Source: an uncultured Phycicoccus sp. (GTDB taxonomy: Bacteria > Actinomycetota > Actinomycetes > Actinomycetales > Dermatophilaceae). From it: DNA of 53,016 nt. The stretch is taken from contig NZ_CANLZR010000015.1 of assembly GCF_947495705.1 (NCBI RefSeq), positions 1-53,016 of the forward strand, in the 5' to 3' direction. Below the pieces are notes generated by a model. The model searched no databases and was not told the DNA's origin. It saw nothing but the letters and a program-made list of their open reading frames with translations. The position numbers were made by a program, and so were the translations under genes. Below, in pieces: positions 46,633 through 53,016 of the stretch; the first letter of the stretch is position 1; every line of letters begins with the position of its first letter.

Positions 46633-47294
46633 CGCTTCACCGACAGACGTCGCGACAGGTTGGTCGTCGCGATCCCGATCGGGAGGGTGAGGATGACGAA
46701 GCCGAGCGCGAAGATGAAGAACGTCGGCAGGCTCGCGCCCTCGTTCTCGGTGATCTCCGCCAGCAGCCCGGCGGACTCCGCGGTGCCGAGGATGACGGCG
46801 GCGACCGTGGTGTTCTTGATGAGCGCGATGAGGACGGACCCGAGCGGGGCGATGGACCCGCGGAACGCCTGAGGGAGGAGCACCTCGCGCATCGACTGCG
46901 CGAAGGTGAGCCCGATGGAGCGGGCCGCCTCGGCCTGCCCGGCCGGGATCGTGTTGACACCGCTGCGCAGCGCCTCGCAGACGAAGGCCGCGTGGTACAC
47001 GGCGAGCATGATGACGGCCCACCAGTAGGCGTTGCGCGTCGCCTGCTCGTCGAGCTGCAGCCCGAGGATGAAGGTCATCCCGAGGATGCTGAACGCCATG
47101 AGGAGGGTCAGCGGGGTGTTGCGGATGAGGTTGACGTAGAGCGAGCCGATGGTTCGGAGGATGCCCACGGGGGAGACCCGCAGAACGGCGATGACCGTGC
47201 CGATCACGAGCGCGCCGACTGCGGAGAGGACCGACAGCTGGATGGTCACCCAGAAGGCGCCCAGGATGTCGTAGTTACGGAGGATGTCGCCCAT
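46629..47294 (-). CDS. gluC: Amino-acid (glutamate-type) ABC transporter permease 1
   Basis: 221 aa, five helices. YDILGAFWVTIQLSVLSAVGALVIGTVIAVLRVSP begins the permease domain, NLIRNTPLTLLM is the family signature and SGVNTIPAGQAEAARSIGLTFAQSMREVLLPQAFR is the EAA loop that contacts the ATPase. Second membrane subunit of the system. Follows gluB after an 84-bp gap that holds a strong hairpin. Confidence 0.9.
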   Translation of the reverse strand: MGDILRNYDILGAFWVTIQLSVLSAVGALVIGTVIAVLRVSPVGILRTIGSLYVNLIRNTPLTLLMAFSILGMTFILGLQLDEQATRNAYWWAVIMLAVYHAAFVCEALRSGVNTIPAGQAEAARSIGLTFAQSMREVLLPQAFRGSIAPLGSVLIALIKNTTVAAVILGTAESAGLLAEITENEGASLPTFFIFALGFVILTLPIGIATTNLSRRLSVKR

Positions 47295-47329
47295 CGCTCA
47301 CCTTTCGGCCGGGGCTCGTGCTCTGCGCG

Positions 47330-47362
47330 GTGACACCGCCCGCTCGGGGCGGGCGGTGTCAC
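47330..47362 (-). terminator. Intercistronic hairpin between gluB and gluC
   Basis: GTGACACCGCCCGC (47330-47343) pairs perfectly with GCGGGCGGTGTCAC (47349-47362), 5-nt loop. Placed just after gluB, it probably causes partial termination or protects the gluB message, giving more binding protein than permease. Confidence 0.65.
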
Positions 47363-47378
47363 GCGCGGCGAGCGTCGG

Positions 47379-48230
47379 TCAGGAACAGGCGTCCGGGGTG
47401 GGCGGGTTGCCCGCACCCGGGGTGTAGCCCGCCTTGCCGAGGTTGTCGTCGACGGCCTTCTGCCACGAGCCGTCCTCGATCATCTTGTTGATGGCGTCGG
47501 TGACCTGCTGGCACAGCTCGGTGTCGTCCTTCTTGAGGCCGACGCCGTAGCGCTCCTCGGAGAAGGTCTGGCCGACGACCTTGAGCTTGCCCTCGTACTG
47601 CGGCTGCGAGGCGTAGCCCGCGAGGATGGTGTCGTCGGTGGTCAGCGCGTCGACGCCGTTGGACACCAGGGCCGCGACGCACTCGGAGTACGTGCCGAAC
47701 TCCTGGAGGTTGACGCCCGGGACCTGGTCCTTGACCTTCTGCGCCGACGTGGAGCCCGTGACCGAGCACAGCTTCTTGCCGTCGAGGGTGTCGGGGCCGG
47801 TGATCGAGCTGTCGTCGGCGCGGACCAGGAGGTCCTGGCCGGCGACGAAGTACGGGCCGGCGAAGGAGACCTTCTCCTTGCGCTCGTCGGTGATGGAGTA
47901 CGTCGCGAAGATCAGCTGGACCTGGCCGGTCGAGATGAGGTTCTCGCGCTGGGCGCTGGGGGCCTGGACCCACTCGATGGCGTCCTCTTCGTAGCCGAGC
48001 TCGCCGGCGACGTACTTCGCCATGTCGACGTCCATGCCGGTGTAGTCGTTGCCCTGCTTGAGGCCGAGGCCCGGCTGGTCGAACTTGATGCCGATCTTGA
48101 TGCTGTCGCCGCCGCCGTTGCCGCCGCCGGTGTCGCCACCACCGGAGCCTCCGTCGTCGGAACCGCAGGCACTCGCCGTGAGCGCGAGGACCGCCGCCGC
48201 GGCGACGAGTCCGATCCGGTTGGTCTTCAT
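47379..48230 (-). CDS. gluB: Glutamate-type ABC transporter substrate-binding lipoprotein
   Basis: 283 aa. A signal peptide (MKTNRIGLVAAAAVLALTAS) ends at a lipobox with C22, then a glycine-rich linker (GGSGGGDTGGGNGGGD). The bacterial SBP_bac_3 fold follows: IKIGIKFDQPGLGLKQGNDYTGMDVDMAKYVAGELG with the ligand-binding aspartates, LISTGQVQLIFATYSITDER and VGVGLKKDD. It captures the amino acid outside the membrane. Position between gluA and gluC fits gluABCD. Confidence 0.9.
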   Translation of the reverse strand: MKTNRIGLVAAAAVLALTASACGSDDGGSGGGDTGGGNGGGDSIKIGIKFDQPGLGLKQGNDYTGMDVDMAKYVAGELGYEEDAIEWVQAPSAQRENLISTGQVQLIFATYSITDERKEKVSFAGPYFVAGQDLLVRADDSSITGPDTLDGKKLCSVTGSTSAQKVKDQVPGVNLQEFGTYSECVAALVSNGVDALTTDDTILAGYASQPQYEGKLKVVGQTFSEERYGVGLKKDDTELCQQVTDAINKMIEDGSWQKAVDDNLGKAGYTPGAGNPPTPDACS

Positions 48231-48291
48231 CAGGTTCCTCCTGTGTTGGGCGACTCGTGGTCGCTCGGGCGGCCGGTCGGCCGTTGGGGGG

Positions 48292-49032
48292 TCAGTGGCT
48301 GAGGATCTTGCCGAGGAAGTCCTTGGCGCGATCGCTCTTGGGGTTGGTGAAGAACTCCTCGGGGGTGGCCTCCTCGACGATCTTGCCGTCGGACAGGAAG
48401 ACGACCCGGTTGGCGACCTTGCGCGCGAAGCCCATCTCGTGGGTGACGACGACCATGGTCATCCCGCTCTGCGCCAGCTCGACCATGACGTCGAGCACCT
48501 CGTTGATCATCTCGGGGTCGAGTGCCGACGTGGGCTCGTCGAAGAGCATGACCTTGGGGTCCATGGCGAGTGAGCGGGCGATCGCGACGCGCTGCTGCTG
48601 CCCGCCGGACAGCTGCGCGGGGTACTTCTCGGCCTGGTGGCCGATGCCGACCCGCTCGAGCAGCTCCATGGCGCGCTTCTCGGCCTCTGCCTTCTTCATC
48701 CCGCGCACCTTGATCGGGCCGAGGGTGACGTTCTCGAGGATCGTCTTGTGGGCGAAGAGGTTGAAGGACTGGAAGACCATGCCGACGTCGGCGCGCAGCG
48801 CGGCCAGCTGCTTGCCCTCCTCGGGCAGCTCGGTCCCGTCGATCGTGATCGAGCCCGACTCGAAGGTCTCGAGCCGGTTGATCGTGCGGCAGAGCGTCGA
48901 CTTCCCGGAGCCCGAGGGGCCGATGAGGATGATGACCTCGCCCTTGTCCACGGTGAGGTTGATGTCCTGCAGCACGTGGAGGTCACCGAAGTGCTTGTTG
49001 ACGCCCGACAGGACGACCAGGGGCTCGCTCAT
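48292..49032 (-). CDS. gluA: Glutamate-type ABC transporter ATP-binding protein
   Basis: 246 aa. Walker [10 protein letters not shown] at 38-46, Q-loop MVFQSFNLF, signature [17 protein letters not shown], Walker [14 protein letters not shown] and H-loop [18 protein letters not shown]. This is the polar amino-acid uptake ATPase type (GlnQ/GluA). First gene of the operon; AGGAG lies just before the ATG, and TAGGTT 7 nt upstream could be its -10. Confidence 0.93.
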   Translation of the reverse strand: MSEPLVVLSGVNKHFGDLHVLQDINLTVDKGEVIILIGPSGSGKSTLCRTINRLETFESGSITIDGTELPEEGKQLAALRADVGMVFQSFNLFAHKTILENVTLGPIKVRGMKKAEAEKRAMELLERVGIGHQAEKYPAQLSGGQQQRVAIARSLAMDPKVMLFDEPTSALDPEMINEVLDVMVELAQSGMTMVVVTHEMGFARKVANRVVFLSDGKIVEEATPEEFFTNPKSDRAKDFLGKILSH

Positions 49033-49143
49033 ACTCCTGAACCTAGTTGCGCGAGGCCCCCGCTGGGAAACAGCACCCGACGATCGGGTCCTGATCGTGA
49101 CCGTTCCGAGACCTGCCGGATGCGGTGGTGGATGATGCCTGTC

Positions 49144-50553
49144 ATGCCTTCGTCCGCCCCCGCTGCCGTGCGCGCGGCCCTCGCCGACGCCGTCCCGGAC
49201 GTGTACTGGACCGACCGCCCCGCGCTGCGGCCGACGCCGCGCCCCGCGCTCACGGGGAGCGGGCACCGCGCCGACCTCGTGGTCGTCGGCGGCGGCTTCA
49301 CCGGCCTGTGGGCCGCGATCCAGGCCAAGGAGGACGACCCGACGCGCGACGTCGTCGTGCTCGAGCGCGGCCGGCTCGGGGTGGCCGCCTCGGGCCGCAA
49401 CGGCGGGTTCGTGTCGCCGTCGCTCACCCACGGCCTTGCGCAGGGCCTGGCGTGCTGGCCCGACGAGGTCGGGACGCTGGAGCGCCTCGGGGCCGAGAAC
49501 TTCGCCGGGCTCGTGGAGTCCGTGAAGACGTACGGCATCGACGCCGACCTCCACGTGCCGGGGGAGCTGACGATGGCGCTCGACGAGCGCCAGGTCGGCA
49601 CCGTCCGCGAGGCGTACGACCTGCATCGGGCCCACGGCGTGCCGGTGTCGCTCCTCGACGCCGGCGAGGCCCGGGCGCGGGTGGACTCGCCCCGCTACCT
49701 CGGCGGCATGCTCGACCCCACCGTCGGCCTCGTCGACCCGGCCCGCCTCGTCTGGGGGCTCGCGGCGGCGGCCGAGGGGCTCGGCGTCCGGATCCACGAG
49801 GACACCGCGGTCACGGGCTTCGACGAGGAGACCTCGAGGGTGCGCGTCCGCACCGAGTGGGGGAGCGTGCGCGGGCGCCGGGTCGTCGTCGGCACCGGCG
49901 CCTTCCGCGGCGTTCTCAAGCGGCTGGCGTGGTACACCCTGCCCGTCTACGACCACGTCCTCATGACCGAACCGCTGACCGCCGAGCAGCTGGCGTCGGT
50001 CGGCTGGGAGGGGCGTGAGGGGCTGACCGACGCGGGCAACCAGTTCCACTACTACCGCCGCACCCTCGACGACCGGGTGCTGTTCGGCGGGTACGACGCG
50101 AACTACCACTTCCCGGGCCGGATCGACGCGCGCTACGAGCAGTCGGCCTCGCACGACCTCCTGGCCGCGCACTTCCTGGCGATCTTCCCGCAGCTCGAGG
50201 GCATCCGAATCACGCACCGGTGGGCCGGGGTCATCGACACGACGTCTCGCTTCACCCCGGTCTTCGGCACGGCGCTCGCCGGGCGGCTCGCGTACGCCGT
50301 CGGCTACACCGGGCTCGGGGTGGCCTCGACCCGGTTCGGGGCGCGGGTGGCCCTCGACCTCGTCGACCGCCGCGACACCGAGGTGACCCGCCTCGGGATG
50401 GTCCGGCGCAAGCCGTTGCCGTTCCCCCCGGAGCCGCTGCGCGGACTCGGCGTCAAGGTCACTCGGGCGAGCCTGGCGGCCGAGGACCGCACTGGGCGGC
50501 GCAACCTGTGGCTCAAGGCGATGGACGCCGTGGGGATCGGCTTCGACAGCTAG
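49144..50553 (+). CDS. FAD-dependent amine/amino-acid oxidoreductase (DadA-like)
   Basis: 469 aa. FAD-binding [18 protein letters not shown] begins at about residue 47, [16 protein letters not shown] is the second conserved segment, and the C-terminal [18 protein letters not shown] and [19 protein letters not shown] close the FAD site. It resembles gamma-glutamylputrescine oxidases and related DAO-fold enzymes; the substrate is unknown. Several in-frame ATGs exist; 49144 is preferred because GATGAT lies 7 nt upstream, the leaderless spacing. Divergent from gluA. Its stop overlaps the end of the convergent channel gene. Confidence 0.85.
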   Translation: MPSSAPAAVRAALADAVPDVYWTDRPALRPTPRPALTGSGHRADLVVVGGGFTGLWAAIQAKEDDPTRDVVVLERGRLGVAASGRNGGFVSPSLTHGLAQGLACWPDEVGTLERLGAENFAGLVESVKTYGIDADLHVPGELTMALDERQVGTVREAYDLHRAHGVPVSLLDAGEARARVDSPRYLGGMLDPTVGLVDPARLVWGLAAAAEGLGVRIHEDTAVTGFDEETSRVRVRTEWGSVRGRRVVVGTGAFRGVLKRLAWYTLPVYDHVLMTEPLTAEQLASVGWEGREGLTDAGNQFHYYRRTLDDRVLFGGYDANYHFPGRIDARYEQSASHDLLAAHFLAIFPQLEGIRITHRWAGVIDTTSRFTPVFGTALAGRLAYAVGYTGLGVASTRFGARVALDLVDRRDTEVTRLGMVRRKPLPFPPEPLRGLGVKVTRASLAAEDRTGRRNLWLKAMDAVGIGFDS

Positions 50554-51287
50554 GTCGCGCGGTCGGCGCGCAGGTCGTCGACGGTGGCCTGGAGCCGGGC
50601 GATCTGCTCGGACAGGGCCCGGACGTCCTGCTCGGTGGCGGTCCGCGCGGTCTCCTCGATCTCCTCGACCCGTTCGATGAGCCAGCTGGCGAGGGTGGCG
50701 GTGACGACGCCGATGAGCGCGATGCCCGCGAGCATCAGGCCCGCCGCGACGAACCGGCCCGCGGTGGTCACGGGGTACTGGTCGCCGTACCCGACGGTCG
50801 TCACGGTGGTGGCCGCCCACCAGATGGCGTCGCCGAAGCCCTCGATGTTCGAGCCTGCACGGTCGCGTTCTGCATCGAGGATGGCCAGGCTCGCGACGAA
50901 CATCGTCATGACGGCGGCGCCCGCGACGTACACCGACACCCGGCCGCGCAGCGACCCGCCGGCCTTGCGCTGCAGCACCGCGAGGAGCGTGACGAGCCGT
51001 AGGAGCCGCAACGGCCGCAGCAGGGGGAGGAGCACGACGAGGAGGTCGAGCCAGTTCTTGCGGACGAAGGTGGCGCGGTGTGAGGCGAGCCGCAGCCGGA
51101 CCGCGTAGTCGACGGCGAACATCGCCCAGGCCACCCACGACACGACCTCGGTGGTCGTGACCCAGGTCGTCGAGAGGCTGGGGTCGAGGATCGGCCAGGC
51201 GTAGGCGAGGAGGAAGACGAGGGCGGCGAAGGTCAGGGGCCACTCGCCGGCCTTCTCCCAGCGCTGTCTGCGGGCGTCGTCGCTCAT
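50550..51287 (-). CDS. Voltage-gated-like potassium channel
   Basis: 245 aa. Six membrane segments: helices from about 20, an arginine-bearing S4-like stretch [12 protein letters not shown] (91-102), a pore helix and the selectivity filter TVGYGD (164-169), then a final helix ([21 protein letters not shown]). The tail ([32 protein letters not shown]) is a coiled coil for tetramer assembly. Only a few arginines mark S4, so voltage dependence is uncertain. ATG 51287 has CAGCAT 6 nt upstream. Confidence 0.9.
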   Translation of the reverse strand: MSDDARRQRWEKAGEWPLTFAALVFLLAYAWPILDPSLSTTWVTTTEVVSWVAWAMFAVDYAVRLRLASHRATFVRKNWLDLLVVLLPLLRPLRLLRLVTLLAVLQRKAGGSLRGRVSVYVAGAAVMTMFVASLAILDAERDRAGSNIEGFGDAIWWAATTVTTVGYGDQYPVTTAGRFVAAGLMLAGIALIGVVTATLASWLIERVEEIEETARTATEQDVRALSEQIARLQATVDDLRADRAT

Positions 51288-51426
51288 CCGGCCATGCTGT
51301 CACGCGGGATGTCCGGGCCCGAGGACGTCGGCCGGGGGTGGCGGGCCGGGGCCCAAGGTCCCTTGCCCGACCGGTCGGGGAGGCGCACGCTGGATGCGGG
51401 GGTGACGGCAGGACCGAGGTGGTTGC

Positions 51427-52854
51427 GTGGCCTGGGACGAGAACCAGCAGCGGCTGGCCGCCGCCCTGCGTGCCCACCGGCCGGGGTCGGGGGTCCCGCA
51501 CGTCGTCGTCTCGCTGCCCTCGCTGAGCATCGCGGCGTCACTGCTGGCGCACTACGGCGCCCGCCTGCCGGTGCTCGAGCACCGCTACCTGCTCGGTCTG
51601 ACGCGCCTGGCCCGGGTCCGCGACTGCGAGCTGGTCTTCGTGTGCTCGGTCGCCCCCTCAGCCGACGTCGTCGACGACTACCTCGACCTGCTGCCGGCCC
51701 GGGACCGTGCCGACTGCCGCCGCCGGTTCCGGGTGCTCGCCGTGGGCGACCCGTCACCGCGGGCCCTGTCGGCCAAGCTGCTCGCACGTCCCGACCTCGT
51801 GGAGCGGCTGCGGCAGTGGGTGGGGGACCGGCCGGCGTTCCTGGACCCGTGGAACGTCACCGGCGACGAGGTGCGGATCGCCGACGCGCTGGGGATGCCG
51901 GTCAACGGCACGGCGCCGCACCTGGAGGTGCTGGCGCGCAAGAGCGCCGGGCGCCGGTTGCTGCGGGACGCCGGGGTGCCGGTCCCCGTCGGGGTCGAGG
52001 ACGTCCGCAGCCCCGAGGCGGTGCTGGCGGCGGTCGCGGACCTGCGCGGGTCGTTGCCGGGCTGCCACGGGGTGGTGGTCAAGACCGACGACAGCGGGGC
52101 CGGCGACGGGAACCGGGTGCTGCGGTGGGACGAGGAGGACCGGCCCTGCGACAGCGTCGCGGCCTTCCCCGACTGGTACGTGGCCGACCTCGCCGAGGGT
52201 GGCATCGTCGAGGAGCTCGTCGAAGGGGTGCGCTTCGCGAGCCCGAGCGTCCAGGTCGACCTCGTCCCGGACGGGCCGCCGCAGGTCCTCGCCACCCACG
52301 AGCAGGTCCTCGGCGGGGAGGGTGGCCAGGTGTACCAGGGGTGCACGTTCCCGGCGGCGGACGAGTACGCCGCCCGCCTCGGGGAGTACGGGCTCGCGGC
52401 GGCCCGCACCCTGGCACGGCGGGGAGCACTGGGCCGGCTCAGCGTCGACTTCGCGGTCTCGTCCGCGCCGGGCGAGCCGTGGCGCATCGCGGCCCTCGAG
52501 ATGAACCTGCGCAAGGGTGGCACGACCCATCCGCTCGACGCGCTGAGCTCCCTGGTGCCCGGCCGGTACGACGTGGCGGCGGCCCGCTGGGTGACGCGGG
52601 ACGGGTCGAGCCGCTTCTACGAGGCGACCGACAACCTGGTCGACCCCGCCTGGCGCGGCCGGGAGGCCCGCGACGTGCTGGACGCTGTCCGCGCCGCGGG
52701 GCTGCGTTTCGACCCCGTCACGGGGGTCGGGGTGGTCATGCACATGCTGCTGGGGCTCGAGGTGGACGGCCGAATCGGGCTGACGGCCATCGGGCGGTCC
52801 CGCGAGCACGCCGCCGACCTGTTCCTGCGGACGGGCGAGGTCCTGCGGGCCTGA
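51427..52854 (+). CDS. ATP-grasp, peptide ligase PGM1-related protein
   Basis: 475 aa. The N-terminus (1-150: [52 protein letters not shown]) is the preATP-grasp region seen in pheganomycin ligase PGM1-like proteins; an ATP-grasp core follows with [15 protein letters not shown] (nucleotide lysine), [19 protein letters not shown] and [15 protein letters not shown] (metal-binding glutamate and asparagine). Such enzymes join carboxylates to amines; the product here is unknown. GTG start at 51427. No biosynthetic partners are visible before the window ends. Confidence 0.75.
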   Translation: MAWDENQQRLAAALRAHRPGSGVPHVVVSLPSLSIAASLLAHYGARLPVLEHRYLLGLTRLARVRDCELVFVCSVAPSADVVDDYLDLLPARDRADCRRRFRVLAVGDPSPRALSAKLLARPDLVERLRQWVGDRPAFLDPWNVTGDEVRIADALGMPVNGTAPHLEVLARKSAGRRLLRDAGVPVPVGVEDVRSPEAVLAAVADLRGSLPGCHGVVVKTDDSGAGDGNRVLRWDEEDRPCDSVAAFPDWYVADLAEGGIVEELVEGVRFASPSVQVDLVPDGPPQVLATHEQVLGGEGGQVYQGCTFPAADEYAARLGEYGLAAARTLARRGALGRLSVDFAVSSAPGEPWRIAALEMNLRKGGTTHPLDALSSLVPGRYDVAAARWVTRDGSSRFYEATDNLVDPAWRGREARDVLDAVRAAGLRFDPVTGVGVVMHMLLGLEVDGRIGLTAIGRSREHAADLFLRTGEVLRA

Positions 52855-52875
52855 GCGACCGGACAAGCGTGGGAT

Positions 52876-52914
52876 GTGGGTGAGAACCGTCGGCCGGGCG
52901 CCGTTCTTCACCCA
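52876..52914. terminator. Imperfect hairpin, second copy of the 10661-10708 palindrome
   Basis: GTGGGTGAGAACCGTCGG on the left and GTTCTTCACCCAC on the right pair with one bulge. It follows the ligase stop by 22 nt and shares the GTGGGTGA-A-ACCGTCGGC core with the alkA-like gene's hairpin. Confidence 0.55.
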
Positions 52915-52953
52915 CGATCGCCCGGGTGTCCGGTGGGGCTGTAGGACTTCGGG

Positions 52954-53003
52954 TGATTCTTGACGGTTCTAGGTCGGTTGATCCTTGACGCTCTTGGGTC
53001 AGT
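52954..53003. repeat. Two tandem 25-bp repeats at the window edge
   Basis: 52954-52978 and 52979-53003 agree at 19 of 25 positions (both start TGATnCTTGACG and contain GGTC). They may be the border of an insertion sequence lying outside the window. Confidence 0.4.
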
Positions 53004-53016
53004 CTGTCGGGTTCTT

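Noticed and set aside
48292-51501. A 1,069-codon minus-strand frame that includes gluA
   Set aside because: Only the C-terminal 246 codons (gluA) make sense; the upstream part is antisense to the FAD oxidoreductase and is proline/arginine-rich noise.

Overview
The window is chromosomal DNA from a very GC-rich actinobacterium. The core gene order, the gluABCD-type transporter, the single-chain glycyl-tRNA synthetase and the many short, overlapping genes suggest the Micrococcales, perhaps Intrasporangiaceae-like; this family guess is inference from style, not from a marker search. Many core genes appear leaderless: a TANNNT-like -10 hexamer lies only 6-7 nt before the start codon.

Layout. 1-2.0 kb is a degraded hot spot: two fragments of the 3' end of a DUF222/HNH (REP13E12-like) gene bracket a small unknown gene and a methyltransferase. 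2.0-10.7 kb holds metabolic and repair genes: acyl-CoA-binding protein, tandem-GNAT acetyltransferase, leuA with a leucine leader peptide, a PfkB kinase, two small unknown or methyltransferase genes, AlkB, a short-chain dehydrogenase, CtlX and AlkA-like glycosylase. 10.8-17.3 kb is a conserved core block: recO-uppS, the convergent znuACB-zur zinc operon with a double Zur-type operator, a small membrane protein and glycyl-tRNA synthetase. 17.3-23.4 kb carries a large TPR-like protein divergent from two tandem paralogues in which a SigE-type sigma-factor module is fused through one membrane helix to a beta-propeller-like outer domain. 23.4-32.5 kb: rhodanese, hydrolase, YjbR, dus, an AbiEi/DUF559 protein flanked by two 38-bp palindromes, YdeI, dgt, dnaG, a dnaG-coupled gene and tRNA-Asn.

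32.5-45.7 kb looks like an accessory island inserted beside tRNA-Asn: a large ATP-binding LuxR (LAL) regulator, a DJ-1/isonitrile-hydratase-like protein, a thioredoxin-reductase-like flavoprotein, an MFS exporter with a quinone oxidoreductase, two paralogous membrane-anchored alpha/beta hydrolases, a cyanamide-hydratase-like HD protein and a CPBP protease. Five of its promoters share a previously unremarked 24-bp box (CCCGGC-N7-CCGGGGCGAGC). In every case it points toward the gene and lies 59-70 nt before the start codon, and in four of the five a second element follows 15-16 nt downstream. This looks like one regulon, plausibly run by the island's LuxR protein, and is the most striking finding here.

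45.7-53.0 kb returns to core-like DNA: a glutamate-type ABC transporter operon (gluA, gluB, gluC, gluD), an FAD amine oxidoreductase, a six-helix potassium channel and an ATP-grasp PGM1-like ligase, ending in short tandem repeats at the window edge. No rRNA, CRISPR array, integrase or complete insertion sequence was seen.
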